Below are positions 34,451 through 45,818 of a stretch of DNA of 64,000 nucleotides, in pieces. The notes beneath the pieces were generated by a model. That model searched no databases, was not told where the DNA came from, and saw only the letters and a list, made by a program, of their open reading frames with translations. This DNA comes from Clytia hemisphaerica (Eukaryota; Cnidaria; Hydrozoa; Leptothecata; Clytiidae). Location: the NCBI GenBank assembly GCA_902728285.1, contig CACVBU010000046.1, forward strand, positions 1 to 64,000, given 5' to 3'. How positions within the stretch are numbered: position 1 is the stretch's first letter; each line of letters starts with the position of its first letter. Both the position numbers and the translations under genes were made by a program.

Positions 34451-35009
34451 CAGCAGCGGGACTATTAGTTAAAACCTAAAACCCTGGTACAAATATGATT
34501 AAAGAGGATACCATTTTAACATAATTAGGCAAAAAAATAATAAGTAATACTGTAATTATTATTATCAAAGTGAAAAATTGAAAAAGATTTGAAAATGAAG
34601 AAGCCCCAAAACGGGTTAAAAACTTTGGGACAGGCTGGAGACTGCGAATATGTTCCGATTTGGCTGAAATTGTTTTTATAAATTTTGCATTGGAGCTGAA
34701 CTTGAGCCAGTGAGGTTTACATTAGACAGTGCTACTAGTATTCAAAATAGAGAAAAAACAAATTCATTCCTCGCTTCTGCCGCAGAAAAATATTTTCTCT
34801 AAATCTAAATATATAAATCTAACTGTTTGAGTTTATATGGACCCAGTGATATTCATATTGGAAGGTTACCGACCATGTGGCATGGATAATGCCAAAAGTA
34901 AATCTTGTGATCCATTCCACGATGAATTTCCAATATGAATATCTTCTTAGCCAGTCTTAGCTATCATTGTTTGGGCAGGCTATCTCTAAAAGCTCTAAAA
35001 GTAAAATAG
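34451..35009. other. Intergenic stretch, no gene seen
   Basis: Only a short inverted pair is visible: 'gatattcatattggaa' at 34850 and 'ttccaatatgaatatc' at 34927. Confidence 0.5.
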
Positions 35010-35535
35010 CATCTAGTAACCTGAAAACCAGAATATGATTCTTCATTTGGAATTAAAACTATAAAATGTACTCACAAACAACAATTTGTCAGATTGACTA
35101 TGTCATTATTTGACAATCAAACAAAGGATTTTCTGTCAAGAACCTTGAAAACATTCCAGCAACTTCCATTGAAATGATCTGCTGCAGCTAAGTTCTACCA
35201 GTTAAAAGAAGCCACCCCCGCAAGCACCCGCACGGACGAAAAACTTTAATCTGTCAATCATATTTTCTCAAGCGAAGAGAAGTCGAGGCAATTCTGGCTT
35301 TATGATAGTGCTGCGAAATCATCAGTGGATAGTATTCAATTATCATTATCCCCTTATTTTCATTTCTGGAACTTTTGCAAAAAATAAGGAAAAATGCAAA
35401 AGTTCTATCTGCTCTATTCACATACTGACTGATAGAATTTGAAAGATTTCTTGTTATTCTTTGATTTTTTTGTAAACTTCCAAGAAAAAAACTGTCCAAA
35501 AACTGATTTTCGTCCCCCTTTTTGCGAAACTTAAA
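35010..35535. repeat. Dispersed repeat, copy 2 (inverted relative to 318-845)
   Basis: It is the reverse complement of the repeat at 318-845 over its whole length, with indels. The open frame 35254-35499 on the minus strand corresponds to non-coding sequence in the other copy. Confidence 0.7.
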
Positions 35536-36544
35536 GCTAATTTTATATGAGGAGTTTTGGGAGGGCTAAACTGTTGGGTGCATCATCCATTTCAAGGAAT
35601 GGCGTATAAAAAAGTACACAATTCGTTCTGTAATTCTCCATTTGGCGTCCGGTCTTTTAGAATGAAAACAAAAGTTAAAAAGGGTGCGCTATCAGTGAAA
35701 GTTATTGTGATATGTTATGCCAGAAAGTATGATTGATAAACTTGCGTACACTCGTCCCAAGTTGGAGCAGTTGACGGTATTTCCTTATTATGGAGTAGAT
35801 AATTTCCGGTCCGAATGGGTGGAAAATTAAAAAATATGTGAAACTGAAACAATAGCGTTCTCCCATGGTGAAGGCTTCTTCATAAAGACGAAAGACATGT
35901 ATCTATTTTTCGGATCCGGTATGCGGGAATAGTGTCAGGACCTTCAGGCGACCTGGTAGGGTTGGGTATGGGTGTGGTTTGGGTGTGGTTACGTATCAGA
36001 TTGGCTAGGAATACACCGTTTAGGAGTCTCGCTATCTTCACGGTACTCCATTGCAGAGGCCGGTAAAAATGGTAGGTAAACATGCGCACTTTAGTACTGT
36101 GAAAGGTTAGAGGAATGCAAACATTGTGAATTTTTTTCTCTCCTTTAAAGAGAATGATTTAGATATTTGAACATGATATCAATGATAATTTTATAAGTCT
36201 CTCCTGAAAATTTCACAAAAATTCATCAAGAGGAAAAGAAGTTATGATTAAAATGAGTTCTTTACCTACCGTTTTTCTGCTATGTTTCCTTATGAGAACC
36301 AGATGTTTACCTACTATTTTTTTACGGAGGAGAGTGAATTTTCCGTGGTCGTTAAAATCAAAACAATGGAAAATTTGATTGACGCGTGCGCAGTCGACAC
36401 TTCTAAACGGTGTATTGGGTTATTATCAGTTAGGTTTAGGGTTGGAGCTCGAAATAAGCACTCTTTTGTGATTTTCTCTAAATACAGTCTGGTCTGCAGT
36501 TTGTACAATATAAATAGCCGTCAGAAGCACAATCTTGGCATGAA

Positions 36545-36680
36545 GCCGTGGCGCAGTGGACAAGGCAATGGGTTCCAAAACATCGGAACCTTTACATTTA
36601 GTGGGTTTGAATCCCACCGGTGGCGATCTGCTGACGGTAAGTCATTCAGCAGTGATGATGATATGATGATATATATTTCT
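36545..36680 (+). mobile_element. SINE-like unit with a tRNA-derived head
   Basis: The head GCCGTGGCGCAGTGGACAAG contains an A box (TGGCGCAGTGG). Sixty bases on, GGTTTGAATCC is a B box. The acceptor strands GCCGTGG (36545-36551) and CGGTGGC (36618-36624) pair with one mismatch, and the T stem GTGGG/CCCAC is perfect. The anticodon arm (GGTTCC/GGAACC) has an 8-base loop, so a functional tRNA is unlikely. A tail with 'gatgatgatatgatgatat' follows, a common SINE/LINE 3' end. Confidence 0.7.
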
Positions 36681-39410
36681 TTTTTTTCAGATCTATTTAC
36701 ATTTAAAAAATCCTAAGCGAAAAACAACCCTAAGAGGCTTTCGAGTTCGAAAGGATATATGGAGTGATAATGTACAAGAGATACTAACTAGAGAAAAGAA
36801 AAAACAACAAAAGATAATACAACAACAGGAGATACAATACGAAAATATTTACACTTGGTTTGTGGATGATAATAAACGTGGTTGAATAAGACACTAGATG
36901 GGAACTTAGTTATCATTGAGTAATTTTGATTTGAGTTTTCGAGCAAACACAGAAAAGCTGGTGGATTTGATATTTAGACATTGTTGATTCCAGATATGGG
37001 GGCCATAGAACCGAATAGGAGAGGGTGAATTGTCAAAGACTAAAGTCGTTAGAGAGTTTTTTGCTGGCTGTCGTGTACCAAGAGAATGGGATGGTTTGGT
37101 GAATAATGTGCTTAGATAATCAGCTGATAGTTTATTATTTACATGTTTATATATTAGTTTACCACACTCTAATTTATATAGTGAATTTATCTTTAATGTG
37201 CTAAACCTGTTTAGATTATTTTTTTCATAGATTATTTTAATTTTATTTGTTATGCTATCTATCACAGAATTTAACTTACCTGTTCCCTTTGTATTTGGGG
37301 AGCCCCAAGATGTAATACAATATGCTAGGTGTGAATTTATAAATGCATAATACAGAGAAGAGATATTAGAAGGTGATATTAAATGACAAAGCTTACGTAT
37401 GAGGCCTGAACCTTGTTTTATCTTTGTTTCTACATGATTTATGTGTGCTTGCCAGTCTAGTTTTTCATCGATCATAACACCTAAATATTTTGCAGATCTT
37501 ACCCTTGTGATTTCATTGGTCGATATTGAGATATTGAAGTTTTCTATCTGCTTTTTCCCTGTAAAAAGAATAAAACAAGATTTCTTAACGTTGAGTGAGA
37601 GTCTATTGTTAATTAGCCAGTTGTCCACATGTCTTAGTTCTTGATTGGCTATTTCTTCAAGAGTTTTTGGGTTTTCATGGCTAAGGGATGTGTCATCAGC
37701 AAAGAGGGTAAAAGAGAATTTTGACGAGGATGATGGCAGATCGTTGATATAGAGCAGAAAGAGGGTGGGTCCCAGCACAGACCCTTGTGGTACCCCATAT
37801 GCCATGTCAAGTTCGCTCGAGATTTCATTTCCAATACTTACCACTTGTTTACGATTTGTAAGGTAGCTTTCAAACCATTTGTTTAGAGGACCTCTTACTC
37901 CATTTGCATACAATTTTCTTACTAAAATTTTGTGATCAACTGTGTCAAATGCTTTAGCAAGATCTAGGAGGATAGTGCAGCAGGTCTTATCATTTTTTAG
38001 CTGCGAGTAGATCTCATCCGTTAACTTCAGGACAGCATCAGCAGTAGACTTACCTGTTTGGAAGCCAAATTGATTTTGAGAGAGTATTTTTCTATCGATT
38101 AAGTATTTTTTAAGTCTGTCGTTGATGGCTTTTTCAAAGATTTTATCAAATAAAGGTAACACAGATATGGGTCTATAATTGATAATATCATGTTTGTCAC
38201 CATTGTTTTTGAAGACAGGAGTTACTTTAGCAATTTTAAGTTTTTCTGGAAAAATGCCTTTTTTTACAGATTTATTAATAATAAGTGAAAGTGGTGTACA
38301 AATAAGGTCTCCAATTTCTTTGATGACATTGATTGGAAATTTGTAGAGATCTATGGCTTTTTTTGGATCTAGTTTTTGAATGAGTTCTTGAATTTCATAT
38401 CCTTTGACCGGTTCAAAAAACATGCTGTGATCTTGATTTTTTAGACCGTTAAGAGGGTCTTTTCCATGTTTTAGTTTTTTTAAAAGATTTGGTGCGACTT
38501 GTGAAAAGTGTTCATTGAAGTTTTGGGAGATTTCTTGATCAGATGAAATTTGTTTTTTACCTCTTGTCATGATTTGAGGGATCGAGCTTGAGGAGTTTCT
38601 AGAGAGTAAATGGTTTATTTCTTTCCAAAGTTTTTTAGAGTTATTTTTGAAAGATTCAAATCTGCGTTTTTGATAATGGAATTTACTCTTTCTAATGTCT
38701 TTGTTAATGATATTCCTGAGTAGCTGATAGTCTTTGAAAATTTCTCTGTCTCCGGTCTGGATATAGATAGCCCAAAGTTCTTCTTTTTTTGAGCATTTAT
38801 TTAGGATGGAGTCGGTCATCCATGGCTTGCATAATCGTTTGTTTTCTTTTCGTGATAACGGCCTGATAGGACAGTGCATGTCAAAGAGAATAGAAAGTGT
38901 ATTGTGAAAAAGATCATACATATTTGATGGATTGTTCATAGTTTTAAGTTTTTCATCAAGATTGGTTCTGACAAGGTCCTGACGGAATTCAGAAATATTG
39001 AAATCTTTGAAATTCCTTTTAAGTATTTTTATATTCTTTGGTTTAGATTTTACTGTGGGGAGAATCAAGAAATTTGGTAGGTGGTCTGATACATGGGAGA
39101 CGAGATTGCCACTAATAAATTCCCCAGAGACATTGTTATGATATATGTTATCGATTAGGGTAGGGTTGAGGTCTTTGTTGAATCTAGTTGGATGGGTAAT
39201 GTAAGGAAAAAGGTAGTTTTGAAACATCAGTTCAATATGTTCATTGGTTTCTCTATGCTTGCTTGCTTTGAGTAAGTCTATATTAAAATCGCCCATTAAC
39301 ACAATTTGTTTTTTTTCCTTATTAAGCTTTATCAGAAGTTTTTCTAGTTTTTCATTGAAGAGTTTGATTTTGTTACTAGGATGTCTGTATATCACTCCTA
39401 AGTAAGTTAG
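36670..39410 (-). mobile_element. 5'-truncated Jockey/CR1-type LINE with intact reverse transcriptase
   Basis: The element runs from about 39410 (truncation inside the endonuclease) to a 3' end near 36670, where the minus strand reads into an A-rich and TCATCATC tail. The 3' UTR is about 230 bp. It abuts the tRNA-headed unit, whose own tail runs towards it. The absence of stops over 834 codons implies recent insertion. Confidence 0.85.
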
Positions 39411-39464
39411 AAAACATAGAAAATAACTCACAAAGAAACAGAAAGTCAGAAAAGCTACGAACAA
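36906..39464 (-). CDS. LINE ORF2: partial endonuclease plus complete reverse transcriptase
   Basis: The frame has 852 codons. The first ~20 residues (hydrophobic) are flanking DNA fused to the truncated element; homology starts at 'GVIYRHPSNK' (~residue 23). Endonuclease remnants: 'LMGDFNIDLL' (~57), 'PTRFNKDLNPTLIDNI' and 'VSHVSDHLP' (catalytic Asp-His). Reverse transcriptase: 'KVTPVFKNNGDKHDIINYRP', 'LLDLAKAFDTVDH' (~500, first catalytic Asp), 'GVPQGSVLGP' (~556), 'FADDTS' (~588, catalytic pair) and 'KYLGVMIDEKLDW'. The C-terminal tail 'FYGPHIWNQ' is conserved in this clade. Intact elements copy their RNA at nicked target DNA. The N-terminal endonuclease residues (Asn/Glu) are lost, so this copy alone could not nick normally. 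Confidence 0.92.
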   Translation of the reverse strand: MFVAFLTFCFFVSYFLCFLTYLGVIYRHPSNKIKLFNEKLEKLLIKLNKEKKQIVLMGDFNIDLLKASKHRETNEHIELMFQNYLFPYITHPTRFNKDLNPTLIDNIYHNNVSGEFISGNLVSHVSDHLPNFLILPTVKSKPKNIKILKRNFKDFNISEFRQDLVRTNLDEKLKTMNNPSNMYDLFHNTLSILFDMHCPIRPLSRKENKRLCKPWMTDSILNKCSKKEELWAIYIQTGDREIFKDYQLLRNIINKDIRKSKFHYQKRRFESFKNNSKKLWKEINHLLSRNSSSSIPQIMTRGKKQISSDQEISQNFNEHFSQVAPNLLKKLKHGKDPLNGLKNQDHSMFFEPVKGYEIQELIQKLDPKKAIDLYKFPINVIKEIGDLICTPLSLIINKSVKKGIFPEKLKIAKVTPVFKNNGDKHDIINYRPISVLPLFDKIFEKAINDRLKKYLIDRKILSQNQFGFQTGKSTADAVLKLTDEIYSQLKNDKTCCTILLDLAKAFDTVDHKILVRKLYANGVRGPLNKWFESYLTNRKQVVSIGNEISSELDMAYGVPQGSVLGPTLFLLYINDLPSSSSKFSFTLFADDTSLSHENPKTLEEIANQELRHVDNWLINNRLSLNVKKSCFILFTGKKQIENFNISISTNEITRVRSAKYLGVMIDEKLDWQAHINHVETKIKQGSGLIRKLCHLISPSNISSLYYAFINSHLAYCITSWGSPNTKGTGKLNSVIDSITNKIKIIYEKNNLNRFSTLKINSLYKLECGKLIYKHVNNKLSADYLSTLFTKPSHSLGTRQPAKNSLTTLVFDNSPSPIRFYGPHIWNQQCLNIKSTSFSVFARKLKSKLLNDN

Positions 39465-41465
39465 GAGACTGGAAAGTACGAAATAAGTCCAGATCTGTCT
39501 TTCGTCTTTGTGAAGAAGCCACGCAGTTACATCAAAATGCCTCGAAAATGTTGATATGAAAATTGCGTAATCAGAGAACGTATGTCTCGCTCATTATAAA
39601 AAGGCAGAGACAAACTTTCAATAATTGGATTGTAACATCGAGTTAAGTCTCTTTTGTTAAGTCACCAGGGGGTAAATAAAACAGACCTTGATACATTTAT
39701 CGTTCGTTTCAACTTGACCATTCGTTTAAAACTCAGCGTCCCAAATATTTGGGGTAGGTAAAATATGTACAAAGAAATTCATACTTTTCCAACTTGGCAA
39801 ATCTTTAAAAAAGAAGCGAACAATGAAATATAATTACCCTTTCCAAATAAACCTCTTCGGTGGCGAGCTTAGTCTACTCTGACGTAATTGTAAAATTTAT
39901 GTGATGGGAGTTTGATATAGTAATGTAATGTTGTTTGGGGAATTATGAAGTTCTCTGGAATTTCGATTGCATTTATTCAGGTTGATTTTTTATGACTTCT
40001 AATGGTACTTTTTCTAACGAGTTTGATTACTCTGTTCTCACACTTATGTCTTTTTTTTTCGCGTCCTTTTCCGTGATTACTTTTATTTATATTTTTAAAG
40101 ACAGGTAAGAAGGCATATTGATGTAACTGCCACGACCTTCTCCCAAACGACTATTTACTGTACTTATAGCTACCTATATATCCAACAGCTTATACCAATA
40201 GTTCCCTTAACAAACAACTTGAAATTATGACGTACAGATGTAATTGGCCTAAATGAACCAATCAGTGCTCTGAAAAAGCGTTTGCATAGGTGCCAATATA
40301 CAATATATATGTGTACAAAAAAAAATGCTTGATCCCCCCGCCCCAATCCAAATCCAGAATGACAGAATGACGAATGACTGGATGGAATGAAATGTTAGCA
40401 AAACTGAAATCATGAAATGTCTAATTTGAATAAACCATTGTATATGATAATATTACGATCAGATGATTAAATCATTGCATAACTAACACTGGGTTATGAT
40501 AGCAGCAGAAGTAATTTGAACTTTTTCCTGTAAAAAAACCCTATAATATAAAAACAAATCCATTACATTCCAAAGTTCATTTTCAATAAATTTTGTTGTT
40601 GTGTAGTGGCCATTATGGAAATGGTATTGCTCCACAACCCAGTTAAAAGTAGTGAAGTTGGCAATAACGCGCAGAAAGATTTTGAAGTCTTTAGTATGAT
40701 GGCTATTTTGAATCTATGAAATGTAAACAGAACGTGGGGAGAGAAATTCGAAGAATTCCAAAAAACGCGCCAAGTCCAGTCAGCCAGTGGTCACTCTATC
40801 CATGTCAAAAAACAAACAAGTCACACAAGCTGGAATTTCTCCAAAAAAGATTTATTGATAGTTGATCGAAGTTATGTCTTTCACCTTTATAAATTAGATT
40901 AGAGTTACAGCTAGCAACATCAACTAATGCTAATTATTTTAACAAAAGAAAGGTTTAAAAAATAAATTAAATTAGTCATCTCCTGCTAGAAATTTCTGTT
41001 AGATGTACTTTTCAATTTTACAGAGGTTCACTGGGTTCACTTAAACTCTAAAGTCAGATAGTAGTTAACAGTTTGACTTAAACTGTTTTTCTTTGATACT
41101 AAATACTATAAATAATATACACCTGGCTATAGCTAAATGAGTATAATTTGGATGATGTACAGGACAGGTCACAGGTGTTTGCCGTAAGCAAAAGTTGGTA
41201 ATGCAAAGTCTCACAAAATTGCATTTAGCAAATGCAAAAAAAAAACTCCATAATGGCGGCATCATGTGAGAGCAATCAGAATATACCAAAATAAACAAAT
41301 TTCAAAGGCTCATTGTAAGTGATTGAGTGAAGCTATCATCAAAAAATAAAAAGAAAACAAACCTTTAACCTTTCAATAATCCAAATAAACAAAATATTTC
41401 AAATTAATTGATGTTTGAGTTTGAAAACAAGCACCATTTCCACCATACACTTTTAGAGCAAAAAG
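39465..41465. other. Intergenic stretch, no gene seen
   Basis: No open frame with recognisable domain on either strand. The sequence is AT-rich without obvious repeats apart from short A/T runs. Confidence 0.5.
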
Positions 41466-42338
41466 TAGCCTGGATATCCAAGCTCAAAATTTTAGAAAAA
41501 ATAAGTTTTACCTCAGCCAGACAAAGTTCTAAAATTATAGAGCTTGGTTCACCTAGAAATCAGGTGAACCCCTGTTGACAGATTTTCCTACATGAACCCC
41601 ATGGCTGCAAATAAATATATGCACATAATGACATGCATAATTTCAAGATGGTACCCCAGCAGTGATAAATCAATTTAGAATGGCAGCCTTGACCATAAAA
41701 TATAGACAGTGTGGTGGAAAGTCTGTTAGACAGAAAGTGCAAAGTAAATTTTGGAGAAAAATTTTTTCAAAATATCCAACCCACCCAAAACAGCAATACA
41801 AAATTGGCAAACAGAACAGAAGAATTGAAGCAAAAGAAAGATATACCTTTAGTTCTTTACACGATGCAACCAAGTCATTAAGAAGATTAAAACAAGAATA
41901 TCTAAGCAAGTAATTGAAAAGCAAAAGAAAACAACCAGAACATCAATCAAAAATTCCCATGTTTTGATCTTCACACTTCTTCCCTACCATTATTGTTATT
42001 TTTATTTGGATGCGTGGTCAAACACCCAAGGGAGATAATTAGATATTCTATTGTTATTTGCTTCGAAGAAGAAAAGTCAGGGAGATTTGCAAAGCAGCGT
42101 ATGCGCCTTGCTGATCGCCCGCGCGGTCCACCTAAATATTTAGCCGAACACTTCAAGTCGGCTCGCATAATTTCTTATACGCGCGCCACCATTCAGATCT
42201 CTGATTCGCTTGGACCAACCAATCAGAATATCCGCATAATCATCCTCAGATGAGAATGCAGACGATCTAGGTAAACCAGACCGTAAACATAAGAAATATC
42301 AAAATCAAAAAAAGTTTACGGGCTGGATATCCAGGCTA
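41466..42338. mobile_element. Inverted-repeat element with TAGCCTGGATATCCA ends
   Basis: 'tagcctggatatccaagctc' at 41466 and its near-complement 'gggctggatatccaggcta' ending 42338 mark an ~873-bp unit. The end itself contains a small palindrome (TGGATATCCA). Interior frames on both strands (41662-41924, 41971-42253) show no recognisable domain. Target duplication not clear. Confidence 0.65.
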
Positions 42339-43050
42339 AGCAAAAAGCAGCATTTCGCTGAAATCTGCTGCTCTTCCCGGGAAAATAATTTCTCAGAATG
42401 TCAGAGAGTCTGGTGCTGAATATATAGTTTAGTGGGTCAAGCTTGTTTTAGTTCTCTATCTTTAGATAAAGCCTGAAAACCTCATCTGAGACGGGGGTCA
42501 TAAACGATCTTTGTCTATTTTGAAGTCGTACAATCTTTTACTTCTCAAAACCATTTAGATTCAGGTTTTATATATAATAACAAAGATATTTAACCAAAAT
42601 TTGTTTCATTAAAGCTATTTTTATTCAGCGAAATAAGCCTTTAGTAAATATTTAAACCCCCGGTTTTATTTCGATATTTACAATGTGATTTTACAGCGGG
42701 AGTTGGGAACCGGCTAGATTGTGTAATCTGATTGGCTGAATGAGCAAACGCGGGACTCGGCCCAGGACTTTTTACCCGCGTTTTAAACGCGTTTACGGCA
42801 ATGTTTATTCTTTACACTTTCGTTTTCAAAATCTGTTGAACATGGATTTTGGCTTGTGACGATTACCTCTCGTAACATCTGTGAGGTGTTAAGTAATTGA
42901 TGTTGTTTTGTGGACTGTATGAAATTTTAAATAAAAAATCCAAAATTTAAGGTCCATCTTGGTTTTCAGAGGGGTTCATATAGCTATGAGCATGTTCTCT
43001 TTTCTGCAATTTCCAAGGGGGGGGGGACTTATTTTATTTATATTCTAGGT

Positions 43051-43126
43051 GCTGTGGTATACTGGTATAGTGGTCATTGACCTTGGTTGCTGCACAGGCA
43101 AGTGAGGTTCGATTCACATTTGCAGC
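43051..43126 (+). mobile_element. tRNA-derived head of a SINE-like unit (or tRNA pseudogene)
   Basis: The acceptor strands GCTGTGG and TTGCAGC pair over all seven positions with wobbles. Box A is TGGTATACTGG and box B GGTTCGATTCA. 'gtatagtgg' resembles tRNA-Asp/Glu D arms. Anticodon-stem and T-stem mismatches and an ambiguous anticodon (GCT in the best fold) argue against a working tRNA. About 130 bp of non-tRNA sequence follows before the next inverted-repeat element. Confidence 0.55.
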
Positions 43127-43429
43127 GGTTCACTTGGAAAGTGAATGAACCTTCGCCATGCCATGTGAGGCTGAGGGGAATTGGGTAGTCGAAAATAGGC
43201 CTCAAAGCCTTCTACAACTCAGCCAAATAGAAATAGAAATTGACTGGAGTTTGAAAGGAGGGGGTGGTTATAGTCAGGCAGCTGGTGTCACACAAAAAAG
43301 TGCTTTACTTACAAAGTTTGTGAACAAACTACTTCTGTTAGACAGGCAGCTGACGACATCTAAAATATGGACGACTTTGGGACAAACGTCGAGTTGATTT
43401 TTCTTGTTCCCATATATCTACTGATCCTA

Positions 43430-44075
43430 AAAATTTTACTCGGCGTCCGAAAATTTATTTAACGGACATGTCCGGTAGTAACTTGTTAAATGATGACGTC
43501 ACCACCAAAAGTGAAAATTTGATTTCAGCATATAATAATGATATCTATACCATTTGACGCATTTTTCGATCTAGATTCTAAATCACATCAGTCTCAATAG
43601 GTAAAAATTTAGATTTCAAAAGTTATGACTTAAATTTGAGATGTGATTTTGGTCAATCATGACCCTATCACCCCCTAAAAATGTCAAATTTCAACGTCAG
43701 CAAATCGAAAAATAATTTACACCATTCGAAAGCTCGTCAAAAACTATATAGAAGACAATTAAACGGGTATATTCGATTTCTCAGCCTAACTCGAGAAAAT
43801 TGAGATCGTAATTCCTTATAAAATGAGGCATTTTTTCAAAAATGACGTCATAGAAGAGCTAGGGACCTCAATAACTTTTCATATTCAAATTTTTACTTAT
43901 TAAGATTGATGTGATTTGAAATCTACATCGAATAACGCTTCGAATGGTAAGTAAAACTTTGAAATTTGCAACATCAATTTTTCACTTTTGCTTGTGACGT
44001 CATCAATTAATAAATTATTCTCGGACACGTCCGGTAAAGATTTTTAAACACGCCGAGTAAATTTTTCTGACTCTC
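43430..44075. mobile_element. Small foldback element beside the large palindrome
   Basis: The left arm (43430-43530: 'ttttactcggcgtccgaaaa', 'acggacatgtccggta', 'gatgacgtcacc') and right arm (43975-44075) are inverted copies with the same words. Just outside, 'agacaggcagctgacgacat' at 43343 is the inverse of 'atgtcatcagctgcctgtct' ending near 44168, so the element may reach 43343-44168. The core 43540-43970 is rich in AATGACGTCAT-type words. No coding frame. Confidence 0.8.
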
Positions 44076-44397
44076 TAAACTATAAAGATTTCTAAATAAG
44101 TACTCAATATTTGTCCCTCGAATTTTCACTGATTCACTTTTTTTGATGTCATCAGCTGCCTGTCTATGTTGGTTGTTTTGAATAAATATGACCATTGTGA
44201 CCACAAAATCATCAACCGGACACTTTGAAATTATTTACCAGGGGCGCCCGGGAACAATCATGTTTTTGATGACGTCACAAGCAAAGCGAAAAATTTTATG
44301 AAAGAAAATATGAACATATTATGCACCAATCAACGCGGATTTTGACATAGATTAAGAAAAAGGTCAGGATCGACATATATGGCGCGCCAAAGCGGAA

Positions 44398-44596
44398 ATA
44401 AATACTATCTTTCATTTTGCGGCACTATCTTTCATTTCGCGGCACTATCTTTCATTTCGCGGCACTATCTTTCATTTCGCGAAACTATCTTTCATTGCGC
44501 GGCACTATCTTTCATTTCGCGAAACTATCTTTCAGTTTGTGACACTATTTTTCAGTTCGCGACACTATCTTTCAGTTCGCGACACTATTTTCCCAA
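44398..44596 (+). repeat. 20-bp minisatellite, left arm of the palindrome
   Basis: About ten units of ACTATCTTTCATTTCGCGGC with small changes. The frame 44379-44612 read across it is repeat-derived. The inverted counterpart is at 51770-52010. Confidence 0.9.
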
Positions 44597-45082
44597 AAAA
44601 ACATTATCTTAATTGAAACAATACTATCTTTTTCACAAGATACTATCTTTATTATGGAAGCCGAGAAGTGCCATCGAGAAAAAAATATTTAATTTTAGAA
44701 AAAAAATATTTAATTTTAGTAAGAAAAATTAAATTTAGAAAAAATATCAATTTAGAGAAAAAATTAAAGTCTATTCACGATAAGGGTGCACTCTTTTTTC
44801 TTTTACCTATAACTTTTGAAGGAATTCTTCAATCTTCATAAGTTTGGTATCGTTGGAGAGATATTTGTGAGTGGAACAATTTAAAATCAAAAAGTCTTTA
44901 AAAAAATTCTAAAAATGATAATGAAAACGAAGAAGAAAAATATGAAGATCTTATAGAAAAGTGCTATAACTATCATTTTCACTGAAGTGAATCCTTTCCG
45001 CTGACATTTTTTCCTATAATAACAACGTAGGTACTCAAGTGAGTTACGGCATGTCCAAAGAAAAAGTGAACCAGTTCCACTC

Positions 45083-45818
45083 CTCAGGTGAGTTAAGGCA
45101 AGTCCCAAACATATTTTGCGTGACGCGCATCGCTTCCCATTGTTCCTTAACTTCCGTATATAGCTCAAAAGAAGCGTATCAAGGAGAGGATTCCGGAAAG
45201 TGCTGGGCCAAAAATTTAAATTAAGCCAGTCTCAGATATCAACCAAAAACTGATTTTGACGTTTGGAAATACGTCGAAAAAACACGTCATAAGTAAGATT
45301 CAAATGACGTCATTATTGAAAACAGCGATAACTTCAAGTCTATTAATGCAATCAACACCAAATTTTGACTGGAGACGATTCTGAAATATGTGTTGAGAAA
45401 TTTTCAAAATTTTTAGATGACGTCATTTACTGTCGGTAAAAACTAAAATACGTCAAATAATGATGACGTCATCAAAAAATTTCAAATTTTTTTCATGCAT
45501 TCTTTCAAAATCAACAATCAACGTCTCGAGTCAAAATTTGGTGTTAAATGTAGTCATGGAATCGAAGTTATCGCTGTTTTAAAAAAACGACGTCATTTAA
45601 CTTGTCTTTTTGACGTGTTTTTTCGACGTATTTCCAAACGTCAAAATCAGTTGTTGGTCGATATCTTGAGATTGGCTTAATTTAAATTTTTGGCCCAGCA
45701 CTTTCCGAAATCCTCTCCTTGATACGCTTTTTTTGAGCTAAATACGAAAGTTAAGGAACAATGGGAAGCGGTGCGCGTCACGCAAAATATGCTTGGAACT
45801 TGCCTTAACTCACCTGAG
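45083..45818. mobile_element. 736-bp foldback element inserted in the left arm
   Basis: Its ends CTCAGGTGAGTTAAGGCAAG (45083) and the complement ending 45818 extend into ~170-bp arms. These include 'gtgacgcgcatcgcttccca', 'gatacgcttc...gaggattcc' and 'agcactttcc', then 'tgacgtttggaaatacgtcg'. The matching point in the right arm (about 51300, 'ttttgaaattgagtggaact') lacks it entirely. This proves insertion into the left arm after the palindrome arose. The interior contains several TGACGTCAT words. Confidence 0.88.

Noticed and set aside
36545..36624. Functional tRNA gene
   Set aside because: Acceptor mismatch, 8-base anticodon loop and attached SINE-like tail make a working tRNA unlikely.
36282..36716. 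144-codon plus-strand frame
   Set aside because: Runs through the tRNA-derived unit and its tail; no domain, so coincidental.
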